A stretch of 64,000 nt of DNA, taken from positions 1 through 64,000 of the forward strand of contig RAYE01000014.1 of the NCBI GenBank assembly GCA_003612285.1, given 5' to 3'. Of this stretch, positions 16,883 to 24,075 are shown in pieces. The translations under genes and the position numbers were made by a program. The first letter of the stretch is position 1. The number at the start of each line of letters is the position of its first letter. Origin of the DNA: a bacterium D16-51 (lineage in GTDB: Bacteria; Bacillota; Clostridia; Lachnospirales; Lachnospiraceae). The notes under the pieces are model-generated. The model saw only the letters and a list, made by a program, of their open reading frames with translations, made no database searches and was not told the DNA's origin.

Positions 16883-17416
16883 ATGAGGAACAGTTATAAT
16901 TTAGTGCCTGTTATGGGAATCAGTACGGTAGTTGTTGTAATGATTGTGATTGCGGTTATCTTGATAGCAGCGCTTGTTGCGCTGAGTATTTATGGCAAAA
17001 AGCTGCAGGACAAGCAGGAAGCATCCCAGAGGGAGCTGGAAAATGCATCCCAAAGTGTATCGCTGCTTGTAATTGACAAAAAACGAATGAAATTAAGTGA
17101 ATCAGGGCTGCCACAGATTGTATTGGAGCAGACGCCAAAATATATGCGTGGACGAAAGGTGCCTATCGTAAAGGCGAAAATTGGCCCAAGGATTATGCCG
17201 TTGATTTGTGATGAAAAGATTTTTGATGTAATCCCTGTCAGGAAAGAAGTAAAGGCTGTTATCAGCGGTATTTACATTATGGGAGTAAAAGGGCTTCGCA
17301 GTAATTTGGAAGCGAGGCAGACAAAGATGAAATTTTCTGAGAAAATACGGCGGAAAATGGATGATTTAAAGAAAAGTGAAGAGGCAGCAGAAAAAAATAA
17401 AAAGAAGAAAAAATAG
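16883..17416 (+). CDS. Single-pass membrane protein of unknown function
   Basis: The protein has 177 residues. One long hydrophobic stretch near residues 14-35 (VVVVMIVIAVILIAALVALS) is followed by a Gln/Glu-rich helix (KLQDKQEASQRELENAS), a small domain with KYMRGRKVPIVKAKIGPRIM, and a very basic tail ending in lysines. The composition suggests a cytoplasmic domain on a membrane anchor. I do not recognise the family. The ATG at 16883 is chosen because it directly precedes the membrane segment; a longer frame starts at 16799. It is probably co-transcribed with plsC. Confidence 0.65.
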   Translation: MRNSYNLVPVMGISTVVVVMIVIAVILIAALVALSIYGKKLQDKQEASQRELENASQSVSLLVIDKKRMKLSESGLPQIVLEQTPKYMRGRKVPIVKAKIGPRIMPLICDEKIFDVIPVRKEVKAVISGIYIMGVKGLRSNLEARQTKMKFSEKIRRKMDDLKKSEEAAEKNKKKKK

Positions 17417-17485
17417 AAAAATCCGCTGCAAAGGGCAGCAGCCTATAAGGAATATTGTAAAAAATTTCGGGGGGGGGATAATGCT

Positions 17486-18016
17486 ATGAGCTATATTTAT
17501 CGTTATTATTCGCCTTTGGGCGGCATCACGCTTTCAAGCAACGGAACAGAACTTACAGGCTTGTGGTTTGACGGGCAAAAATATTTTGGAGATACGTTGG
17601 GAGAAGTATATGAGGAAAAGAAGCTGCCAATATTTGAGGAAACTGCCCGTTGGCTTGATATTTATTTTAGTGGCAAATCTCCCAATTTTACACCACCGCT
17701 TTCAATGGAAACAACCCCATTCCGTAAAGCAGTATGGAAGATTATGCTCACAATTCCTTATGGAAGAACAATGACTTATGGAGAAATTGCAAAAGAAATA
17801 GCAAAGCAGAAAGGGCTTCCTAAAATGTCTGCCCAGGCTGTCGGCGGTGCAGTAGGACACAATTCAATCTCATTGATTGTCCCCTGCCACCGTGTCGTCG
17901 GCACGAATGGAAGTTTGACGGGATATGCAGGCGGAATTGATAAAAAAGTAAAGCTGCTTACACTGGAAAAAGTGAATATGTCGGAGTTTTTCGTTCCGAA
18001 GAAAGGAACGGCATAG
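17486..18016 (+). CDS. ogt: Methylated-DNA-protein cysteine methyltransferase
   Basis: This suicide repair enzyme of 176 residues moves the alkyl group from O6-alkylguanine to its own cysteine. The active site is IVPCHRVVGTNGSLTGYAGG with the acceptor Cys in PCHR; the DNA-binding helix-turn-helix is TIPYGRTMTYGEIAKEIA. The N-terminal ribonuclease-like domain is present (YRYYSPLGGITLSSNGTELT). A run of nine G before the start (about 17470-17478) forms an unusual ribosome binding region. Convergent to DUF3784. Confidence 0.93.
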   Translation: MSYIYRYYSPLGGITLSSNGTELTGLWFDGQKYFGDTLGEVYEEKKLPIFEETARWLDIYFSGKSPNFTPPLSMETTPFRKAVWKIMLTIPYGRTMTYGEIAKEIAKQKGLPKMSAQAVGGAVGHNSISLIVPCHRVVGTNGSLTGYAGGIDKKVKLLTLEKVNMSEFFVPKKGTA

Positions 18017-18148
18017 AGGGCAGGAGCAAAACTGGTTTTCAGCCATATCAAACGGACGAAGGAATATGCTTTAACCATAAGTGGACTATGATAATCGGCA
18101 GGTATGAATTATTCTTGACTTCCCGGTGAACGAAATTTTTCTTCTCTA

Positions 18149-18463
18149 TTAGTGGTTATATTTTGCTCCTGCATAAATCAGCGACGCCAATCCCACAACA
18201 AATCCCAATGCAAAAGCGATAAAACTTAATGCTGAATCTGTTATACCGATTATTATAGCAGTCACCCAAAGACCAATTCCAATAAAGATAACACCCCAAC
18301 CTGATATTTTACAAAAAGCCTTTTTATCACTTGGAGACACTTTGTCATAATGATAACTATGAAGCAAAGTGATTTTTTCCTTTTTCCACATCAAAAAACC
18401 AAGATATATAAAAACAAGTGCAAATACACCTATTCCAATCGCAGCACCCATCGTTTCCGTCAT
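18149..18463 (-). CDS. DUF3784 family small membrane protein
   Basis: The 104-residue protein has three hydrophobic segments (residues 7-25, about 51-71 and 76-98) separated by a cytoplasmic loop with ITLLHSYHYDKVSPSDKKAF. This matches the DUF3784 pattern of an ITLLxxYHY motif followed by a charged D-K-K-A stretch. The function is unknown. The ATG at 18463 follows TTGGAGGGGATTG; upstream in-frame starts precede this site. It is the second of two minus-strand genes, 115 bp after the next one. Confidence 0.8.
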   Translation of the reverse strand: MTETMGAAIGIGVFALVFIYLGFLMWKKEKITLLHSYHYDKVSPSDKKAFCKISGWGVIFIGIGLWVTAIIIGITDSALSFIAFALGFVVGLASLIYAGAKYNH

Positions 18464-18578
18464 AACAATCCCCTCCAAATTCAAATGCTTCTTTATATTG
18501 ACTGACATGGTAATCGCCTTTACAAATTGGGAAGTTATCGCTCTGATATATATTCCTGTACTTCACCAAAAGTCAATG

Positions 18579-19085
18579 TTACACTTTATACAATGCCGCA
18601 CTTTCGCCATCATCACAATAAGCAATTATCCAGTCAAACGCTGGTGAAACAATATAAAAATCTTCAAGCAGACCGTCTGTTTCTCCTAATACATCCAATA
18701 TTTCTTTTATGTAACCTTCATATACCCAGCCCTCTGATAAAATCATATAGAGCTTTGTATCTTTTCTTCCTTTAATTAGCATCCCGACTTGATACAAAAA
18801 GTATTTCCACTCGCCATTCACATAAATATCGTTTCCTTTCTGCAAGGAACTGCGAAATTTTAACCAACAGTAAGACATCTCAATCTTTGGAAACTTTTCA
18901 TAATCCACAAATGTATAATAAAAACGTTTAACTACATCCTCATATTTGAATTTAGAGTATTCACTAAATCGTTTTCTGTCTATATTTTCTTCTTTAATGA
19001 TTTCCTCTATTTCATCACGTATCCAATACTTTAAAGGCTTGTTTTTCAATTTCTTTTGCCATTCTGTATTCTTCCAATCATCCAT
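18579..19085 (-). CDS. Hypothetical protein, 168 aa
   Basis: A soluble, charged protein with an N-terminal helix-rich part (WIRDEIEEIIKEENIDRKRF) and a C-terminal half with YMILSEGWVYEGYIKEILDV and LLEDFYIVSPAFDWIIAYCD. The last pattern (DFYIVS...FDWIIAY) is seen in small proteins resembling DUF6756 or SUKH-type immunity proteins, but I cannot assign it firmly. The ATG at 19085 is supported by CTGGAG; a GTG 18 bases upstream is an alternative. It has no toxin neighbour. Confidence 0.6.
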   Translation of the reverse strand: MDDWKNTEWQKKLKNKPLKYWIRDEIEEIIKEENIDRKRFSEYSKFKYEDVVKRFYYTFVDYEKFPKIEMSYCWLKFRSSLQKGNDIYVNGEWKYFLYQVGMLIKGRKDTKLYMILSEGWVYEGYIKEILDVLGETDGLLEDFYIVSPAFDWIIAYCDDGESAALYKV

Positions 19086-19491
19086 TTTAATTTCTCCAGT
19101 CACCTTCCTGTTTTACTGCATAAGGCACATGCGTAAAATCCGGATTTCTCAATTTGGCTTTTTTCCTATTATACACAAAAATATGGAATTTTTCAATTCA
19201 AAAACTGTCGTTGCTTAAGTTTGAATGGTATTGTCACTTATTACGGAAACGCTGTCATTCACCTATGAATAAATGATATCATTTTCAACAACTTCCCTTA
19301 TACACGCCAAAATGTTATTCATCTTTTGAATCTATAAGAATTGATTTTCGGATTTCAACTGTTCTGTCGCTTTTCCTTTCGGGGAGTCATGATTAGTATA
19401 ATAAAATCTCTTGCCATAGGATATATAATTTTTTGTTATAAGATGTATGAATGCTAAATGGAAGAACTTTTCTAAAAATATATACATGTAC

Positions 19492-19539
19492 TTGACTTTT
19501 TGAACGTTGTTCAATACAATATAGTTGAACAACGTTCAA
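19492..19539 (+). promoter_or_regulatory. Promoter with twin TetR operators
   Basis: TTGACT at 19492-19497, 17-bp spacer, TACAAT at 19515-19520. TTGAACGTTGTTCAA (19500-19514) fills the spacer and its exact reverse complement TTGAACAACGTTCAA lies at 19525-19539, just after the -10; each is itself a 6-3-6 palindrome. The TetR protein encoded 15 bp downstream is the obvious ligand, giving autorepression. The region 19104-19491 before it holds no gene I can support. Confidence 0.8.
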
Positions 19540-19553
19540 GGAGGAAATATTTA

Positions 19554-20138
19554 ATGGATAAAAATGAAGACGTGAAAAGTCGAATTATAAAAGTTACCAC
19601 GGAACTAATTGAGAAGTATAATGGTAATACAAAGAGCATAACAGCCCGTATGATTGCAGAAAAAGCAGATATTGGATTAGGATTAATTAACTATCACTTT
19701 GGAAGTAAAGAAACTCTAATAAATGAATGTGTCCAACGTATTATTGGAAAAGTGGTTACAGAATTTCAAATGACAGGAAATTATGAAACAGATAAAGAAC
19801 GCTTAACAGTTTGTGCAACTTATGTTTTCGATTTTCTATTCAATCATTCCGCAATTTGTCGTATTTCTATTTTAGACGATTTACAAAACTATACAGAGAA
19901 TTGCAATTCTGTTCTTACGCAACAAGGATTTTCACTTTCTTTAGGAAATGATACTTCAAACAAGAATAAATCTATTATTGTGTTTATTCTTACGGCGGCG
20001 ATGCAAGTGGCTTTTTTGGGAAGCAAAACCGTTAAACAAATACTTGGCTATGATTTTACGGAAACAGAGGATAGAGCTGCATATATCAAAAAAATAGTAG
20101 GCATTCTTTTTGAAGGGAAGGGACGGATTGATGAATAA
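19554..20138 (+). CDS. TetR/AcrR family regulator
   Basis: The 194-residue repressor has an N-terminal helix-turn-helix, SITARMIAEKADIGLGLINY followed by HFGSKETLINECV, the TetR signature. The C-terminal ligand domain is divergent. The ATG at 19554 follows AAGGAGG, part of which overlaps the second operator. It overlaps the next gene, a membrane protein, by 8 bp, so the two are coupled and the membrane protein is the likely regulated partner. Confidence 0.9.
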   Translation: MDKNEDVKSRIIKVTTELIEKYNGNTKSITARMIAEKADIGLGLINYHFGSKETLINECVQRIIGKVVTEFQMTGNYETDKERLTVCATYVFDFLFNHSAICRISILDDLQNYTENCNSVLTQQGFSLSLGNDTSNKNKSIIVFILTAAMQVAFLGSKTVKQILGYDFTETEDRAAYIKKIVGILFEGKGRIDE

Positions 20139-20730
20139 GAAAATAGGAGTGTATGGTTCTGCTGTTAATTTTATTGCGGTAGTCTGCTTTGCCCTGTCTA
20201 TGTTATTTGGTTTTGATTATGGCAGTTATTTTTCTTCTATGTTCATTGCATTTAGCTTTGTGCTAATGATGTGTGGATATGCTTTTTTTGCCGAAAAAGA
20301 AACAAAATTAGCGGGCTATGTTTCAATAGCTTTTTCCGCAATATATACAGTCATCATATTATTAGTATATTTTGCACAGCTAACGACTGTTCGACTAGAT
20401 GAATTGACACAGCAAGCTGCCAAACTTCTTGATTTTCAGCAGTGTGGACTGCTGTTCAACTATGACCTGTTAGGTTATGCCGTCATGTCATCAGCTGCAT
20501 TTTTTGCAGGATTGACAGTAACATCAAGGACGAAAGCAGACCGATGGTTAAAATGTCTGCTTATGATACATGGGGTGTTTTTTATATCTTGTCTGATTGC
20601 TCCGATGCTCAGATTGTTTAAAGCGAATAGTCCAGCATGGGTGGGCGCAGCGGTATTAGAATTTTGGTGTTTATATTTTTGCCCTATCAGTATTTTATCC
20701 TTTTTGCATTTTTCTAATTGCAGGGAATGA
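20131..20730 (+). CDS. Multi-pass membrane protein, TetR partner
   Basis: A protein of 199 residues with about six hydrophobic segments, for example FIAVVCFALSMLFGFDYGSY, MFIAFSFVLMMCGYAFF, AFSAIYTVIILLVYFAQLTT and MIHGVFFISCLIAPMLRLF. I do not recognise a characterised family. Its start lies inside the end of the TetR gene (20131-20138) with GAAGGGAAGGG as ribosome binding site, so it is translated with its regulator. A role in transport or membrane sensing is possible, but nothing in the sequence decides it. Confidence 0.75.
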   Translation: MNKKIGVYGSAVNFIAVVCFALSMLFGFDYGSYFSSMFIAFSFVLMMCGYAFFAEKETKLAGYVSIAFSAIYTVIILLVYFAQLTTVRLDELTQQAAKLLDFQQCGLLFNYDLLGYAVMSSAAFFAGLTVTSRTKADRWLKCLLMIHGVFFISCLIAPMLRLFKANSPAWVGAAVLEFWCLYFCPISILSFLHFSNCRE

Positions 20731-20738
20731 GGTCTATA

Positions 20739-20882
20739 ATGAGAAAAACAGAATGGGTATGCTGCCCTATTTGCGGAAGTAAAACGAGGTTGCATATAAC
20801 CGTTATCAAAGAGCCGGACCACAGACGCAGAGCTGATAAGCAAGTGAGAAATCACAGTTTACCGGCTCATTTTTGTCTGTAA
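20739..20882 (+). CDS. Truncated cysteine-rich KTR-type peptide
   Basis: A 47-residue frame begins MRKTEWVCCPICGSKTRLHI, the characteristic zinc-knuckle start of cysteine-rich KTR proteins carried by integrative elements. The second CxxC half is missing: the frame changes to unrelated residues whose DNA forms a hairpin (GAGCCGG 20811-20817 with CCGGCTC 20862-20868, then ATTTTTG). The gene therefore looks broken, with a terminator-like end taking over. It starts eight bases after the membrane-protein stop. Confidence 0.55.
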   Translation: MRKTEWVCCPICGSKTRLHITVIKEPDHRRRADKQVRNHSLPAHFCL

Positions 20883-20899
20883 ACTTTTATTCAGATGGA

Positions 20900-20951
20900 T
20901 TGACAGCTAATCAGAATTAGCTTATAATAGAGAAAGCTAATTTTGATTAGC
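20900..20951 (+). promoter_or_regulatory. Promoter with twin TetR operators
   Basis: TTGACA at 20900-20905, 17-bp spacer, TATAAT at 20923-20928, a full consensus promoter. GCTAATCAGAATTAGC (20906-20921) fills the spacer and GCTAATTTTGATTAGC (20936-20951) follows the -10. Both are 6-4-6 palindromes with identical arms. The layout copies that at 19492-19539 with a different sequence. The downstream TetR gene starts 13 bp later. Confidence 0.82.
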
Positions 20952-20964
20952 CTTGGAGGTGTTT

Positions 20965-21588
20965 ATGAATACGAAGCAAAAAATTATTAAAGAAGCATTA
21001 GCTTTATTTGCTGAAAGAGGCTACAACGATGTGTATGTAAATGATATAGCACAGGCAGTTGGTATAAAGGCTCCGTCTTTATACAAGCATTTCAAGAGCA
21101 AACAGGAGATATTTAATGCTATTCTTGAAAAGTTGAAACAGAGCTATATTCAGCAGGCAGAAATGCTTCATATCAACGGAAACAATACGCAGGCTGACGC
21201 CGATATATATGCGGAAGTCAACGAAAAGTCTTTTGTTGAAATGGGAAAAGGTCTATTTCTCTATTTTTTACACGATGAATATGCGAAGTTATTTAGAAAA
21301 ATGCTCACGATTGAACAGTTTCACAACACGGAGCTTTCCGAACTATATTCAAGGCAATATTTTGATGACCCATTGAAATATCAGCGTGACTTATTTTCTT
21401 TGCTGATTGGCAAAGGAATTTTTAAGGATAAAAATGCTGATATTATGGCTTTACACTTTTACTCACCCATTTATACCCTGCTTACGCTTTGCGACAGACA
21501 TCCCGACAGAGAAAGTGAAGCATTAAAAATGCTTGAGGAACACATTAAACAATTTAACTGCGTTTATTTAAGGGAGAATAAAAGATGA
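20965..21588 (+). CDS. TetR/AcrR family regulator
   Basis: The 207-residue repressor has the N-terminal helix-turn-helix FAERGYNDVYVNDIAQAVGI followed by KAPSLYKHFKSKQEIFNAIL, a standard TetR signature. The ATG at 20965 follows TTGGAGG. The stop overlaps the start of the flavodoxin-like gene (ATGA), so the regulator and reductase form one operon under the consensus promoter with twin operators. The likely inducer is a redox-active or xenobiotic compound handled by the reductase (inference). Confidence 0.92.
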   Translation: MNTKQKIIKEALALFAERGYNDVYVNDIAQAVGIKAPSLYKHFKSKQEIFNAILEKLKQSYIQQAEMLHINGNNTQADADIYAEVNEKSFVEMGKGLFLYFLHDEYAKLFRKMLTIEQFHNTELSELYSRQYFDDPLKYQRDLFSLLIGKGIFKDKNADIMALHFYSPIYTLLTLCDRHPDRESEALKMLEEHIKQFNCVYLRENKR

Positions 21589-22280
21589 AAATAGTATTGA
21601 TAAACGGACAAAATCATAAGGGCAGTTCCTATCATATTGGCAGAATGCTTGCGGAGCAATTTCCCGAAAGTAAAATTATCGAATTTTTCTTACCAAAGGA
21701 TTTAGAACATTTTTGTGTAGGCTGTTATACCTGTATTAAGAATGAGGAAAAATGGCCATTCTATACAGAGAAGAAACAAATTATGGATGAAGTGGAACAG
21801 GCTGATTTGCTGGTATTCACAACGCCTACATACGGTATGAGAGCGTCTGCCCCAATGAAATCATTTATAGACCTTACATTTACTTATTGGATGTCCCACA
21901 AACCGAGAAAATGTATGTTTTCTAAAAAGGCTGTAGTTATATCAACAGCTGCTGGAGCAGGAGCGAAATCAGCTACAAAAGATATTCAAAATGCGTTGTT
22001 CTACTGGGGTGTACCTTATATTAAAGAATATGGTGTTGCAGTTCAGGCAATGTGTTGGGAACAGGTTTCAGATAAGAAAAAGGAACACATAAAGCAGGAT
22101 ATTGAGAAATTAGCAAATAAAATCGCAATAACCAGAAGTCCCCGTGTGGGTATCAAAACAAAATTTATGTTTGGTATCATGCGTATGATGCAAAACAAAG
22201 GAATGGGTTCTTCTTCCGAAGAAACAGAATATTGGAAAATAAATGGCTGGCTTGATAAAAAACGCCCGTGGAATAAGTGA
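21585..22280 (+). CDS. NADPH-dependent FMN reductase / flavodoxin-like protein
   Basis: The 231-residue protein has a flavodoxin fold: IVLINGQNHKGSSYHIGRML forms the phosphate-binding loop, FCVGCYTCIKNEEKWPF is the Cys-containing loop often seen in iron-sulfur flavoproteins, and VFTTPTYGMRASAPMKSFID is the FMN-binding loop. It probably reduces quinones or nitro compounds, or acts as an NAD(P)H oxidoreductase. It overlaps the upstream TetR by four bases. Downstream, 22281-22455 contains a weak hairpin (GGCAGGAG with CTCCTGCC near 22390) and no clear gene. Confidence 0.85.
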   Translation: MKIVLINGQNHKGSSYHIGRMLAEQFPESKIIEFFLPKDLEHFCVGCYTCIKNEEKWPFYTEKKQIMDEVEQADLLVFTTPTYGMRASAPMKSFIDLTFTYWMSHKPRKCMFSKKAVVISTAAGAGAKSATKDIQNALFYWGVPYIKEYGVAVQAMCWEQVSDKKKEHIKQDIEKLANKIAITRSPRVGIKTKFMFGIMRMMQNKGMGSSSEETEYWKINGWLDKKRPWNK

Positions 22281-22455
22281 GGACAAACTAGGCGAAAAAT
22301 TAAAGTCCGCATGGACGAGGAAATGCGGGAAATGGAACAGGAATATATGCAGCGTACCAAATGTCAAACCGCCTAAATATAAGGCGTGGCAGGAGAAAAT
22401 CTATGCTCCTGCCGATACATATCTATTTTTATCCCTATCTGGTTTAACCCATATT

Positions 22456-22893
22456 TCATAAAATAATGGCAATCTGTACTGTATATTTTGAAATGGGGCA
22501 ATTGTTTAAACTGAGAAAATAACGGAGTTTGGCGGATATTTCATGTTCCTGCCAGCAGGAGGCAGCGTATTCTGTCTCAATTACCATATCAAAGCTGCCA
22601 AAAGGAGTCTGATAGGTTCCATGATATTTTTTCCGGGGTTCAAAATGCATCTGTGTGGTGACAGCGCCCTTTTTCGCAATATGTATAAAGTTTTCGCCAA
22701 TTTTAATCAGGCTGGTACTTTTTGCCGGAATGTTGCCTTCGTTTTGAAAAAATTCTTCATAGGTAATGACATGGGTTCCGGCAAGAAAGCGGTATTCTCC
22801 GATATAGATATTTTCAACTCTTTCTTCAGATATATCATGCTGTGTGCTGTATATCCTGATTTCAGTCCTCTGGCTGTTTTCTGTCTTCTTCAT
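22456..22893 (-). CDS. DUF1934 family protein
   Basis: The protein has 145 residues and matches the small beta-barrel-like DUF1934 (YwiB) family: FLAGTHVITYEEFF, then LIKIGENFIHIAKKGAVTTQ, HFEPRKKYHGTYQTPFGSFD and the C-terminal LRYFLSLNN. The function is unknown; homologues are widespread in clostridia. The start follows CACGGAGGATCC. It is transcribed in the same direction as spoIIR but separated from it by a hairpin repeat. Confidence 0.82.
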   Translation of the reverse strand: MKKTENSQRTEIRIYSTQHDISEERVENIYIGEYRFLAGTHVITYEEFFQNEGNIPAKSTSLIKIGENFIHIAKKGAVTTQMHFEPRKKYHGTYQTPFGSFDMVIETEYAASCWQEHEISAKLRYFLSLNNCPISKYTVQIAIIL

Positions 22894-22910
22894 GGATCCT
22901 CCGTGTTTTA

Positions 22911-22998
22911 TAGGAAATTACTGTGACGTAGTGGGTGTTGACAAGAATTGCAAAGCAATTCTTGCTAGTACACCAGCACTGGCGGTGCCCTTTTTTAT
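22911..22998 (+). repeat. Hairpin repeat family E, copy 1
   Basis: It starts TATAGGAAATTACTGTGACG, contains the hairpin CAAGAATTGC / GCAATTCTTG (22942-22964) and ends with CACCAGCACTGGCGGTGCCC followed by T6. Copies lie at 42051-42107, 52141-52228 (inverted) and 58140-58200. The T-run makes it act as a terminator on the plus strand; here both flanking genes read leftward. Confidence 0.6.
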
Positions 22999-23019
22999 TA
23001 TACCATTGGGAAGGGATTT

Positions 23020-23829
23020 CTACAATCCTTTCAGCCAATCCAGAATACCAAAATGCAGTTCTGGTTTGGACGATTCATCGGAAGGTTCTGGGGAGGACAA
23101 AGCATTATATTCTTCTTCTGACAGGTTTTCTTTTAGCTTGTCCTTTGATTCTTCTGGGACGGCAGCTGTGGTTTCGTCAACAAAACAGAGGCTTGGAAAA
23201 AGGACGCACCACCAGTTCCGGCCTTCTGCTTTGCCGATTTCGATGCAAAGCGCCTGGTAAATACCGGCAGGGAAGGTTAAGTCTCCATATTGTTTCACTG
23301 GGAAATACCGGGATTTTAGAGTGACAGTAACCTTAGCCGGGTGGTTGTTTGCGTCAAGCACTTTTTTAGCAGAAGAGTATATTTCTTCTTTATGGGATAG
23401 AATGATATTCTCTGCCTGTTCTATCGAGTCAGTATTTTTTAATGCTTCCTGCAAAGAGCCGATAATTTCGTCACGTACAGCGAGTTTTAAAGCCTGGTCA
23501 GTATCTGAGTCGCTGTTGGCGATTACATGAAGCCGGATAATATTTTTGGCAATATTTTTTTGGAGTTGCATATTGTCTTCATTGGAATATAATATTTCCT
23601 GTGTGCTATTTCTGTTGGAAGATTGTACTGCTGGTGAGGAGGCCTGTCCTGCAGCTTTCTGTTCTAAAAAAAAGAGTTTCAGCCCGATTAAAAAAAGTGT
23701 AAACGCTACTGAATAGAGGAAGAATAGTAATAAAACACGCGGTGTCAGTATAGTAGGAATCCGTTCTAATAATACCCAGCGTCTTTGGGATGCAGTATTC
23801 TTTTTTTCAGAGATTGTTTTTTTGTACAT
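23020..23829 (-). CDS. spoIIR: Stage II sporulation protein R
   Basis: SpoIIR is the forespore-secreted signal that triggers SpoIIGA to process pro-sigma-E in the mother cell. The family core is clear: IIRLHVIANSDSDTDQALKL followed by AVRDEIIGSLQ, then VTVTLKSRYFPVKQYGDLTF and CIEIGKAEGRNWWCVLFPSL. An N-terminal membrane segment (VLLLFFLYSVAFTLFLIGLK) fits secretion. At 269 residues it is normal. Its presence supports a sporulating or sporulation-derived host. Confidence 0.93.
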   Translation of the reverse strand: MYKKTISEKKNTASQRRWVLLERIPTILTPRVLLLFFLYSVAFTLFLIGLKLFFLEQKAAGQASSPAVQSSNRNSTQEILYSNEDNMQLQKNIAKNIIRLHVIANSDSDTDQALKLAVRDEIIGSLQEALKNTDSIEQAENIILSHKEEIYSSAKKVLDANNHPAKVTVTLKSRYFPVKQYGDLTFPAGIYQALCIEIGKAEGRNWWCVLFPSLCFVDETTAAVPEESKDKLKENLSEEEYNALSSPEPSDESSKPELHFGILDWLKGL

Positions 23830-23868
23830 ATGTACTCCTTTCGCGTTGGCTGTTACTTCGTTTTACGT

Positions 23869-23933
23869 GCAGGCACGACGGGTCTGCCTTTTTAATCAGC
23901 TGTGAATAGCAGGCACGACGAGTCTGCCTTTTT
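23869..23933 (+). repeat. Tandem 25-bp terminator-like repeats
   Basis: GCAGGCACGACG then R then GTCTGCCTTTTT occurs at 23869-23893 and again at 23909-23933, 40 bp apart. Each unit can fold weakly (GGCA/TGCC) and ends in T5. A short GTGGATAGTAACGAATAGTAAC block follows. Their use is unclear because the neighbouring genes diverge here. Confidence 0.5.
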
Positions 23934-24075
23934 CTGAAATTAGCCGTGGATAGTAACGAATAGTAACATTTCATTATTTCTTTACATTTGACAGTATTGC
24001 CAGTTTAGAGAAAAATATGCTATGATATGGTACGGTAGAGTATGGGTGGAATTTGTGGGTTATGGAGGTATTATC

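Noticed and set aside
22281-22455. Open stretch RMDEEMREMEQEYMQRTKC after the flavodoxin-like gene
   Set aside because: Only about 25 residues with no clear start; could be a scrap of a mobilisation gene but cannot be supported.
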